Source: an uncultured Maribacter sp. (GTDB lineage Bacteria; Bacteroidota; Bacteroidia; Flavobacteriales; Flavobacteriaceae). Taken from it: a stretch of DNA of 9,004 nt. A program made the position numbers and the translations under genes. The stretch is taken from NCBI GenBank assembly GCA_905479535.1, contig CAJQMW010000200.1:1-9004 (forward strand). The letters run 5' to 3'. Shown one piece after another: positions 1 to 6,016 of this stretch (within the stretch, counting starts at the first letter, position 1; each line of letters starts with the position of its first letter). The notes below the pieces were generated by a model. It did no database searches and was not told where the DNA came from. It saw only the letters and a list, made by a program, of their open reading frames with translations.

Positions 1-112
1 TAGCCGACTTTGTGAGTCCAACGCACTCAAAGTCGCCATACTCCTCCAAAAATGCACGTAATTGCAAATTGGAAACAGCATCCGAGTCTATGATGGTGTA
101 CGAATATTCCAA
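1..112 (-). CDS. LytTR-type response regulator, N-terminal fragment (partial, runs off the window)
   Basis: The minus strand is open from 112 to the window edge and encodes 37 residues beginning (M)EYSYTIIDSDAVSNLQLRAF. This looks like the first strand and helix of a receiver domain: a hydrophobic strand ending in acidic residues, then an amphipathic helix, then the second strand (FECVGLTKSA). Flavobacterial LytTR-family regulators commonly begin this way, and their C-terminal DNA-binding domain would lie outside the window. Where most receivers have two adjacent acids, this one reads Asp-Ser-Asp, so the Mg2+ pocket may be atypical. No in-frame ATG exists: the likely start is TTG at 112-110, and another in-frame TTG lies at 133-131. 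A candidate promoter sits at 236-263, giving a leader of about 115 nt. The family assignment is by resemblance of a short fragment only. Confidence 0.6.
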   Translation of the reverse strand, partial: MEYSYTIIDSDAVSNLQLRAFLEEYGDFECVGLTKSA

Positions 113-217
113 AATAATAGTGTTCCATAGCAAGGTACAAATAGGTGTCAAAAATTGATGCTAGGAAATCCTTAGAAAAATGGAGGTTTTTGTTATAAAA
201 TGCACTGAATCAGCCTA

Positions 218-239
218 TTTGAAAGAAAAACCTTTCAAA
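218..239. repeat. Small inverted repeat (TTTGAAAG / CTTTCAAA)
   Basis: Eight-base arms at 218-225 and 232-239 flank a six-base loop, just downstream of the beta-helix lipoprotein gene and overlapping the -7 TTTG of the candidate promoter. It could be a weak 3'-end hairpin for the minus-strand operon, but no T-run follows on either strand, so I do not call it a terminator. Confidence 0.35.
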
Positions 240-263
240 AATAGATCAATTTGATCATCTCAA
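236..263 (-). promoter_or_regulatory. Candidate Bacteroidota promoter for the response-regulator gene, with a palindrome in its spacer
   Basis: Read on the minus strand, TTG (263-261), a 17-bp spacer and TATTTTTG (243-236) match the Bacteroidota housekeeping pattern TTG-N(17-23)-TAnnTTTG. Transcription would start near 229-231. The spacer holds a palindrome, GATCAA-T-TTGATC (244-256), placed where a repressor or activator could bind. The upstream half overlaps the stop codon of the neighbouring beta-helix lipoprotein gene. Confidence 0.45.
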
Positions 264-1798
264 TCTTTGGAAATTGCTTGATAAGCTCCTAAATCGGCCC
301 TAGTAGTTCTTTCTTTACCTAAAATATCAAACGGTAGGGTAGAAGCGACATTAATGTCACCAGCGTTAAGGACATCCGAATCAAGACCTATACGATAGTC
401 ATCCCTATTAGGATTTAAAAAGTCCGTTTGACCGTTTAAAATAAGACTACTGTAGTTGCCGCCCGATTCAAAACCATAAAGTGGATCAGTAAACTGACCT
501 TCTATATAAGAGAATTTGAGAAAGCAGTTCATAAAGTTATACTCAAATGCGTTTTGATCGTTTGTAAGTAAGGAAAGTTCAAAATTGTTCAGACCATCAA
601 TAATACTGTTCTTGAAATCGGCTCTCGTCAAATCCCCGACATTATCTGGGTTTAGAAGGTCAAAATTGGAGATAACTACAGCGGCCGTGTTTCTAAGACC
701 TTTGTTCCAATAATTGGCAATCGTACTATGGACAAAGGAATAAGTACCTCCCATTTGGCAGTGCAGCGAGGACACCCCGGCACTCCCAAGAACTACGTTT
801 TCAGCAGCTATATATGCTCGCTCGGCAAATAGGTTATAATTTGCGCTGTTGTAAATTTGACTGTCCTTCATATACAGTGTGGGCGAATCGAGCAAATCAT
901 CTCCCTCCACGAGAATTCCAATGCTGGCATTTCGTAAGGTCAAGTGATCTATTGCGTTGCCACTACTACCTTGGGAAATCCAGAGGGCACCCCATTGTCC
1001 GGGAATATCCGAAAATTCCGGTTCCAAACGGTCTCCTTCAAAAATTACCTCACCTTCCAACAGCTCCTGGTCCTCACTAAGAACACCGTTTACCGTAATT
1101 ACACCGCCATCTTGGATTAAGATTCCCGAATTCTGATGAAAATGCACTCGGACTCCCGCATCCATCACCAATTCTTTTCCTTCCGGTACTACCGCATAGC
1201 CGTAGATGACATATGGTTTGGCATTGGAGAAGTTGAGTTGATTGTCATCAAGCACAAAACCTTGTGCATTTATTTCGTTTCCGTTCGCATCCGTGTTTAG
1301 TGTAATCGTTTCTTTGGTACCGTCGGCATTCGTCCCCGGATAAAGAAAAGTTGCGTCCTGAACCAATGTTACCAGGGGTATATTTTGTTGATTATTTCCG
1401 CTGTCAAACTGTAGGACATCGGTATATAAAAGTGAGTTTTCTGTGCTATTTTCTATATCCAACGTTGCTTCGATGAAGATATACAGACTATCCTGGGCGA
1501 ATAGCGGTACATTGGTAAAAGACTTACCTGCACTGCCATCAACATTTAATCTGTAGTTGCTACTATCCCCGTTCCCTAAGCGAATGGAGGGAATAAGCAC
1601 ATCCTCCTTAGAACGGTTATAAACTTTTAGGGTATAGGTGCTACTGCCCATGTTACTAAAGATGGTGTCGAGAAATACGGTATCCTTGGAAAAGGATAAA
1701 TTTCCCTGGCTGTAGCTGTATTCAAAATCCTTACGGCAGGAAGCACCCCAACCAAGAAGACCGGTTGTCAAAACTAGAATTAGCCCTTTACGAAACAT
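260..1798 (-). CDS. Beta-helix lipoprotein of unknown function
   Basis: A 512-residue secreted lipoprotein. The N-terminus has a charged start (MFRK), a hydrophobic segment and an acylatable Cys21 (GAS-C). The residues after the cysteine (C-R-K-D) resemble the Lys-Asp surface-export signal known from some Flavobacteriia, so surface display is possible. Residues about 35-150 look like a beta-sandwich (TVFLDTIFSN, then alternating strands). Residues about 200-380 carry the short repeated strands of a right-handed parallel beta-helix, for example AGVRVHFHQNSGILIQDGGV and DHLTLRNASIGILVEG. The end (DILGKERTTRADLGAYQ, 491-507) is the tail seen on many Bacteroidota beta-helix proteins. No catalytic lyase residues are evident, so a structural or glycan-binding role is only a guess. 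It is last in an apparent operon, 26 bp after the thioesterase gene. The fold is likely; the function is unknown. Confidence 0.85.
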   Translation of the reverse strand: MFRKGLILVLTTGLLGWGASCRKDFEYSYSQGNLSFSKDTVFLDTIFSNMGSSTYTLKVYNRSKEDVLIPSIRLGNGDSSNYRLNVDGSAGKSFTNVPLFAQDSLYIFIEATLDIENSTENSLLYTDVLQFDSGNNQQNIPLVTLVQDATFLYPGTNADGTKETITLNTDANGNEINAQGFVLDDNQLNFSNAKPYVIYGYAVVPEGKELVMDAGVRVHFHQNSGILIQDGGVITVNGVLSEDQELLEGEVIFEGDRLEPEFSDIPGQWGALWISQGSSGNAIDHLTLRNASIGILVEGDDLLDSPTLYMKDSQIYNSANYNLFAERAYIAAENVVLGSAGVSSLHCQMGGTYSFVHSTIANYWNKGLRNTAAVVISNFDLLNPDNVGDLTRADFKNSIIDGLNNFELSLLTNDQNAFEYNFMNCFLKFSYIEGQFTDPLYGFESGGNYSSLILNGQTDFLNPNRDDYRIGLDSDVLNAGDINVASTLPFDILGKERTTRADLGAYQAISKD

Positions 1799-1824
1799 CT
1801 CTATAGACTTTTGGTTGAAGTTGT

Positions 1825-2214
1825 TCAGGAAAATAAAACCTTAATTTCCTCGGATATCCGCATGGGTTTTTGCGTGTACTTATTCACCAAGCACCATTCG
1901 GTAGTTGAACGCAAAATCAGCTGGTTTGTTATGCCATGGAACATTTCCACCACTCTTGTGGATTTGGCACCTCTACTTTCTTGAATATGCGTTTTCATAA
2001 GTATGGTTTCACCTAGGAGCGCCGAAGATTTATACTCAATGTAGTGTGACATGACAACCCAAACCACCTCTTCCCGAATTTTTTTAGGAGCGACTTTTTG
2101 CCAATGTTCTTTTGATATATCCTGGATCCATTGTACGTAACGCACATTGTTCACATGGTCAAGCTCGTCCAGATCATTTTCCGATACTACAATTTCCTTT
2201 GAATGGCTGGACAT
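1825..2214 (-). CDS. Acyl-CoA thioesterase, hot-dog fold (4HBT/YbgC-like)
   Basis: A 129-residue single-domain protein, the usual length for the 4-hydroxybenzoyl-CoA thioesterase (hot-dog) superfamily, which hydrolyses acyl-CoA or acyl-ACP thioesters in the cytoplasm. The signature DLDELDHVNNVRYVQW (residues 14-29) is the D-x-D-x(3)-H-V-N-N motif at the start of the central helix, and its first acidic residues are the likely catalytic ones. A beta-rich remainder (EYKSSALLGETILMKTHIQE, RVVEMFHGITNQLILRSTTEWCLV) fits the hot-dog sheet. There is no signal peptide. The ATG at 2214-2212 overlaps the stop of the upstream glutaminyl cyclase gene as TAATG, which supports both this start and translational coupling. 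The acyl substrate cannot be read from the sequence. Confidence 0.9.
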   Translation of the reverse strand: MSSHSKEIVVSENDLDELDHVNNVRYVQWIQDISKEHWQKVAPKKIREEVVWVVMSHYIEYKSSALLGETILMKTHIQESRGAKSTRVVEMFHGITNQLILRSTTEWCLVNKYTQKPMRISEEIKVLFS

Positions 2215-3266
2215 TATTTTTTTTGTATGGTTACCTCAAAAAGCTTGTCCCAATCTTTTCCCGTGACAAAAAAAGTTTTCCTCTCCGGATGGTATGCAAT
2301 ACCGTTAAGGACGTTGTTGGCATCCCAATTTTGACCTTTGGTGACCTTGTCGCTTAACCCGCTAAAGTTGACCACGCCCTCAATAGCCCCGGTTTTACTG
2401 TCAATAATCATCACGCTGGGCTTTTGATAGACATTGGCATAAATTTTACCGTTTACGTATTCCAGTTCGTTCGCCTTATTGAATATGGAGGAATTTGTAA
2501 CCGTTTCTATATAACCCTCCTCAATGAGTGTCTCCGGGTCTAGAATCCAAATTTTTTCGGTTCCGTCACTTTTGAATATTTTTTCTCCATCATTGGTCAA
2601 TCCCCAGCCTTCCCGACTTTTCCCGTATTGGAAATTGTCCATCTTTATCATGTTTTTTCGATTATAGATAAAGCCCATACCGCTCTTCCAGGTAAGTTGA
2701 TAGATTTTATCGTTCAGGATCGTAATCCCCTCCCCAAAATACGTCTTGTCCAAATCTACTTGGGCCCATACCTTTCCAGTTTCGTAATCTAGCTTTCTTA
2801 GAAAAGACCTTCCTTTTTGTCCAGTACTTTCATATAAGGTGTCCTTATAAAACTCCAATCCCTGGGTATAAGCATTATCATCATGGGGATATTCGTTCAG
2901 AATGGTATAGGTATAAATTTCAGGGGCTTCTTGTGCCAGTACCTTAAGTTTTTTGCTTACTTCCACCGTATCATTCTCATAAACGATATTAGCTTTCAAC
3001 ACTTTATTTCCTAGGTTTGGAATAGAGAAGTTCAATTTATTTTCTCGCAATGGGAGTTCAATGCCATCGATGCTATAGGTGACTTTTTCAATTTTCTTGC
3101 CCTTTAAGTTTTTAATGGCTACGCCCAGCATGTCATTTTGGTTGATGACCTTAGGATTCCCTTCCAAATCTATTGCGAATAGTGAGGAAGCTTTTTGATT
3201 GCCACTTCCACAGGAAACCAAAAAAAAGAGGATGAAAATTACATTTAGGAACTTTAAACTATTCAT
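2214..3266 (-). CDS. Glutaminyl-peptide cyclotransferase (beta-propeller type), lipoprotein
   Basis: This 350-residue enzyme belongs to the plant/bacterial beta-propeller glutaminyl cyclase family, which converts N-terminal glutamine of peptides to pyroglutamate and releases ammonia. A lipoprotein signal (FFLVSC, Cys19) anchors it in the envelope. Residues about 29-110 form an extra beta-sandwich-like domain, common in Bacteroidota versions. The propeller follows from about 118: NAYTQGLEF (131-139), TYFGEGITILNDKIYQLTW (175-193), YGKSREGWGLTNDGEKIFKSDG (214-235, family core), NELEYVNGKIYANVYQ (266-281) and VLNGIAYHPERKTFFVTGKDWDKLFEV (319-345). Many exported Bacteroidota proteins expose Gln after signal peptidase I cleavage (the 'Q-rule'), which supplies a natural substrate pool. 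It is the first gene of the operon. A one-mismatch -7 element (TAGTCTTG, 3309-3302) lies upstream, but no convincing -33 partner is visible. Confidence 0.92.
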   Translation of the reverse strand: MNSLKFLNVIFILFFLVSCGSGNQKASSLFAIDLEGNPKVINQNDMLGVAIKNLKGKKIEKVTYSIDGIELPLRENKLNFSIPNLGNKVLKANIVYENDTVEVSKKLKVLAQEAPEIYTYTILNEYPHDDNAYTQGLEFYKDTLYESTGQKGRSFLRKLDYETGKVWAQVDLDKTYFGEGITILNDKIYQLTWKSGMGFIYNRKNMIKMDNFQYGKSREGWGLTNDGEKIFKSDGTEKIWILDPETLIEEGYIETVTNSSIFNKANELEYVNGKIYANVYQKPSVMIIDSKTGAIEGVVNFSGLSDKVTKGQNWDANNVLNGIAYHPERKTFFVTGKDWDKLFEVTIQKK

Positions 3267-3377
3267 TGAAAAGAGATTATAAAAATGGATGTATTACAAT
3301 TCAAGACTATTACTTTACCAGGCCCATCTCATATTATAAAAGCAAGTTAAACCATAAAATTTAGAAAGTAAAAAGGA

Positions 3378-3407
3378 TTGGCAAAGATTTAAAAGATTGT
3401 ATATTTG
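3378..3407 (+). promoter_or_regulatory. Bacteroidota sigma-ABfr-type promoter of the SRP RNA gene
   Basis: TTG at 3378-3380, a 19-bp spacer, then TATATTTG at 3400-3407, an exact TAnnTTTG match. The RNA's closing helix starts at 3413, about five bases further on, as expected for a stable RNA with no leader. Confidence 0.85.
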
Positions 3408-3412
3408 CACCT

Positions 3413-3513
3413 GGCAAGTCCTACACGACCAGCTCCTGTAGAATCCCCCAGGGTGGGAACGCAGCAAGGGTATACGGTCGTAGCGGTGCGATGTAGGTAG
3501 CTTGCCTTTTTTT
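3413..3513 (+). ncRNA. ffs: 4.5S signal recognition particle RNA (bacterial small SRP RNA)
   Basis: An RNA of about 100 nt that binds Ffh and supports co-translational targeting of membrane proteins through FtsY. The Ffh-binding apex is visible: a GGAA tetraloop (3456-3459) closed by GUG/CGC (3453-3455 with 3460-3462), an internal loop AGG/AGCA (3450-3452 with 3463-3466), and a CCC/GGG stem below it. The long helix is supported by paired arms GGCAAG/CTTGCC (3413-3418 with 3501-3506), CCTACA/TGTAGG (3420-3425 with 3492-3497) and CGACC/GGTCG (3426-3430 with 3476-3480). It has no Alu domain, as usual outside Firmicutes. The outermost stem followed by seven T residues doubles as the terminator. 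It is divergent from the glutaminyl cyclase operon and precedes an unrelated dehydrogenase gene. Exact 5' and 3' ends are inferred. Confidence 0.95.
3501..3513 (+). terminator. Intrinsic terminator of the SRP RNA gene
   Basis: The 3' arm CTTGCC (3501-3506), paired with GGCAAG at 3413-3418, runs directly into seven T residues (3507-3513). The terminal helix of the RNA therefore serves as the terminator stem. Confidence 0.7.
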
Positions 3514-3620
3514 ATGCCCTAAATTCTGGAGACGATATTTCTTACATTATTCTGGTTAAGTCTTTTTACTGATTGTCCGATGTGCTTCATCCTCAATTTA
3601 TTTGTTAATTTGTACTGTAG

Positions 3621-4430
3621 ATGGAACGTAAAATTATATTGATTACCGGAGGCTCCTCCGGTATAGGAAAAGCAATAGGTGTATATCTAACCTCAAAAGG
3701 CTATACCGTTTATGGTACGACACGTAATCCTGCGAAATATCCAGATTTCACTCACTTTAGACTGTTGCCAATGGATGTTCGGAATCCAGAAAGTATAAAG
3801 GACGCAGTTGCGAGCTTGGTGGAAAATGAAGGTAGATTGGATGTTGTAGTCAATAATGCGGGCATAGGAATCACCGGCCCTTTAGAGGAAACGCCCCATA
3901 CTGAAGTTTTAAAGGCTTTTGACACCAATTTTAATGGACCGCTCAATGTAATAAAGGCGGTATTGCCTCAAATGCGACTACAGAACCATGGGCTTATTAT
4001 CAATATAACTTCCATTGCTGGATATATGGGACTGCCTTTTAGAGGGGTTTATTGTGCCACGAAAGGGGCTCTAGAAATAATCACGGAGAGCTTTAGACTG
4101 GAGACAAAGGCCTTCGGAGTTCAATTTACTTGCCTCGCACCGGGAGATTTTTCAACCAATATTGCCTCGGGGCGCTATCACGCTCCTGTTAAAAGCGAGT
4201 CTCCTTACAGAGAGATTTATAAAAAAACGCTTTCTTCAATTGATGAAGATGTAGATAATGGCGGTAATCCTCTGGATGTAGCTAAAAAAGTTTTGAAAAT
4301 CATTCAAACCAAAAATCCTAAAGTTCATTATAAGGTGGGGTCCTTCCTACAGCGATTTTCTATAGTACTTAAAAGAATCTTGCCCGATAAAGTTTATGAG
4401 AAGCTACTGCTTCAGCATAGTGGCATGTAA
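3621..4430 (+). CDS. Short-chain dehydrogenase/reductase (SDR), substrate unknown
   Basis: A 269-residue classical SDR with a cytoplasmic NAD(P)-binding Rossmann fold. Visible motifs are the cofactor glycine motif TGGSSGIG (residues 9-16), Asp52-Val53 contacting the adenine ring, NNAG (78-81), the structural Asn103 in TNFNG, and the catalytic set Ser131 (NITSIAG), Tyr144 and Lys148 (YCATK). PGDFSTN (174-180) follows the active site. Arg35 after the second strand (YGTTRN) hints at NADP(H) preference, which is inference. The C-terminal tail (about 235-269: VGSFLQRFSIVLKRILPDKVYEKLL) is basic and amphipathic and might associate with membrane. No Shine-Dalgarno is visible, as usual in this phylum. 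The only -7-like sequence (TTAATTTG, 3605-3612) is one mismatch from consensus and very close to the ATG. It converges on the next gene with a gap of 21 bp. The substrate is not deducible. Confidence 0.92.
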   Translation: MERKIILITGGSSGIGKAIGVYLTSKGYTVYGTTRNPAKYPDFTHFRLLPMDVRNPESIKDAVASLVENEGRLDVVVNNAGIGITGPLEETPHTEVLKAFDTNFNGPLNVIKAVLPQMRLQNHGLIINITSIAGYMGLPFRGVYCATKGALEIITESFRLETKAFGVQFTCLAPGDFSTNIASGRYHAPVKSESPYREIYKKTLSSIDEDVDNGGNPLDVAKKVLKIIQTKNPKVHYKVGSFLQRFSIVLKRILPDKVYEKLLLQHSGM

Positions 4431-4440
4431 ACGAGATTTT

Positions 4441-4466
4441 CAAAAAATGTATTATAGGGTGCTATA
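4441..4466 (-). terminator. Possible weak terminator at the end of the thioredoxin-like lipoprotein gene
   Basis: On the minus strand TATAG-CACC-CTATA (4466-4453) overlaps the stop codon, and a run of six T (4447-4442) follows after a short spacer. The stem is only five base pairs, mostly A-T, so this is tentative. Confidence 0.3.
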
Positions 4467-5837
4467 GATATTGGAAAAGGCATCCACAATTAATCCATCT
4501 TCAGTAATGATGCATTTGTTCATGGGAATTAGAATAAAAGTTTCGGTTAGTTCCTTGAAGTTTTCGGAACGATATTGTTTAGAAGGGTCTAATCTGTGAT
4601 TTTGGATAATTCCGTTCCAATTCTTTTCATCCGTTTTCACATTAATCCCAATAAAAGATATATCGTCATCCTCGGCATTTAGTGCTGCAACTCTTTTAAA
4701 AATATCTTCATAATGATTTTTATTGGCAGATGACCAAAAATAAAATACGGCCTTTTTATTCTTGGCTACTTCCTTAAGGGATACTTCGTTCCCGTTGAAG
4801 TCAATAACTTTTATATCGGGCACCTCTTCACTTGGTTGAATTTTTCTGATGCCGTTATAAAGCGTTTCAATCTCTTTTATATGTACATTATTGCCAGAGA
4901 CCTTTTGAAATTTATCGATAAAAATTTCATTGTTTTCTGGATGGTTGTGTTCCTTTAATAAATAATTGAAAGCAACATTTCTAAAAAGATTGTCCCTTAG
5001 TTCCTTTTCCTTGACCAAGCTGTCTATGACATGTAATTTATGCTCATTAAAATGCAGCTGATTGCCTACAGCTTTTCCTTTTAAACCGCATTTCTCTGCG
5101 CAGGCCATGTAGGAAACATTACCAAAGTGAGATTTCATAAAATCATAGTATGGCCGTAGGTAATTCAGATTTTCGTTGTTGTAATTTATATCTTTCCGAT
5201 AGGAATAAAAGTCCTTTGGTAGCTTATGTAGTGCATTCTCTCCTGATTTCCTTTTATGCTCAAAAGGGTAAATCTCCATATATCTGTAATACGAATAGTC
5301 GATACTCGCCTTTGCTATTTCATAAGCCTTATCTGAAAGTCCGGTCTCACTTTTTAAATCATTAAGCGTTTTCAGCTTCTCATTTTTAAGGACCTCGATC
5401 TGCGCTTTAAAATCCTCGGGTTCTAAATCATAATAACTCCGGTACATGTCCTCTTCCTCCTCTTCCTGTGCTAAGAAAAGTTCTAAAAGAAAATTATTAA
5501 CACCTTCGTTAGTTCCTGAAAATATAAGGGACTCATCAAAGTCTACCGTGTTGAGCCGCAATTGAAGGCTATCGTTATGTTCTAGATAAACATATTGAAA
5601 TTCTGGCTCGTGATTGAAGTGGTACAGTCCGTCCTTTATTGAATCTAACTGGAAGGCGAACCGGTTGTTCCCATCTAATTTAGTAGAATCCAATGCTTTG
5701 CCCCCTTTATACAAAACGACGTATTCGCTAGTTGGATTTACGATTTCTCCGGCAAAATAGACCGAATGGTTATTTTTTTCGCTGTCGGAACAGCTGATGC
5801 ATAGAAATAAAAATAGTAGAGGTAGATATTTATCCAT
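4452..5837 (-). CDS. Thioredoxin-like (TlpA/AhpC-TSA type) lipoprotein lacking the CxxC motif
   Basis: I place the start at 5837 (MDKYLPLLFLFLCISC), giving 461 residues. It begins a clean lipoprotein signal with Cys16, whereas the longer form from 5879 adds 14 polar residues and its ATG lies upstream of the predicted transcription start near 5857. Residues about 25-108 (VYFAGEIVNP...VYLEHNDSLQLRLN) resemble DUF4369, the N-terminal domain of many Bacteroidota TlpA-like proteins. A charged helical middle follows, with an EEEEE run near 126. From about 339 comes a thioredoxin-like domain (PDIKVIDFNGNEVSLKEV, then VFYFWSSANKNH). Where active members read WCxxC, this one reads A-N-K-N-H (371-375), so thiol redox activity is not expected. 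A proline in LIPMNK may be the cis-Pro. Two cysteines of the middle region (MACAEKC) could form a disulfide. Its function is unknown; a binding or scaffold role in the envelope is a guess. Confidence 0.85.
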   Translation of the reverse strand: MDKYLPLLFLFLCISCSDSEKNNHSVYFAGEIVNPTSEYVVLYKGGKALDSTKLDGNNRFAFQLDSIKDGLYHFNHEPEFQYVYLEHNDSLQLRLNTVDFDESLIFSGTNEGVNNFLLELFLAQEEEEEDMYRSYYDLEPEDFKAQIEVLKNEKLKTLNDLKSETGLSDKAYEIAKASIDYSYYRYMEIYPFEHKRKSGENALHKLPKDFYSYRKDINYNNENLNYLRPYYDFMKSHFGNVSYMACAEKCGLKGKAVGNQLHFNEHKLHVIDSLVKEKELRDNLFRNVAFNYLLKEHNHPENNEIFIDKFQKVSGNNVHIKEIETLYNGIRKIQPSEEVPDIKVIDFNGNEVSLKEVAKNKKAVFYFWSSANKNHYEDIFKRVAALNAEDDDISFIGINVKTDEKNWNGIIQNHRLDPSKQYRSENFKELTETFILIPMNKCIITEDGLIVDAFSNIYSTL

Positions 5838-5863
5838 ACACAGATTATGCCTTGATTCAGATT

Positions 5864-5889
5864 CAAAATTAATGAACACCCCTCGCCAA
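5864..5889 (-). promoter_or_regulatory. Candidate Bacteroidota promoter of the thioredoxin-like lipoprotein gene
   Basis: On the minus strand TAATTTTG (5871-5864) is an exact TAnnTTTG match. A TTG at 5889-5887 lies 15 bp upstream, somewhat short of the usual spacing. The predicted transcription start near 5857-5859 lies downstream of the ATG at 5879 and upstream of the ATG at 5837, which decides the start chosen for the gene. Confidence 0.5.
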
Positions 5890-5962
5890 TGCTGTTAATA
5901 GCGCGTTAAATATTAGTAGGTTACGATTAAAGGTATCCTAAGACGGACATACGTCAAGAATG

Positions 5963-5994
5963 TTGGTGTAAGGCAATTAAATTCTGTATTTTTG
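5963..5994 (+). promoter_or_regulatory. Bacteroidota promoter of the ABC-F gene
   Basis: TTG (5963-5965), a 21-bp spacer and TATTTTTG (5987-5994, exact TAnnTTTG). Transcription would start near 5999-6001, leaving a leader under 20 nt. That is too short for the leader-peptide attenuators that control many antibiotic-resistance ABC-F genes. Confidence 0.7.
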
Positions 5995-6016
5995 CACGGA
6001 TTTTTAAAAAGACAAT

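Noticed and set aside
5..35. Bulged inverted repeat CGACTTT..GAGT / ACTC..AAAGTCG
   Set aside because: It lies inside the receiver-domain coding frame, has no T-run and is explained as coding sequence; probably chance.
814..1080. Plus-strand open frame of 88 codons within the beta-helix lipoprotein gene
   Set aside because: It lies opposite a clear lipoprotein coding frame and its translation shows no recognisable protein character.
3597..3612. TTTATTTG and TTAATTTG as promoter of the dehydrogenase gene
   Set aside because: Each departs from TAnnTTTG, no TTG lies at the right distance, and the leader would be only a few bases.
5838..5879. N-terminal 14-residue extension of the thioredoxin-like lipoprotein
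   Set aside because: It would place polar residues before the signal peptide, and the predicted transcription start falls inside it, so the start at 5837 is preferred.
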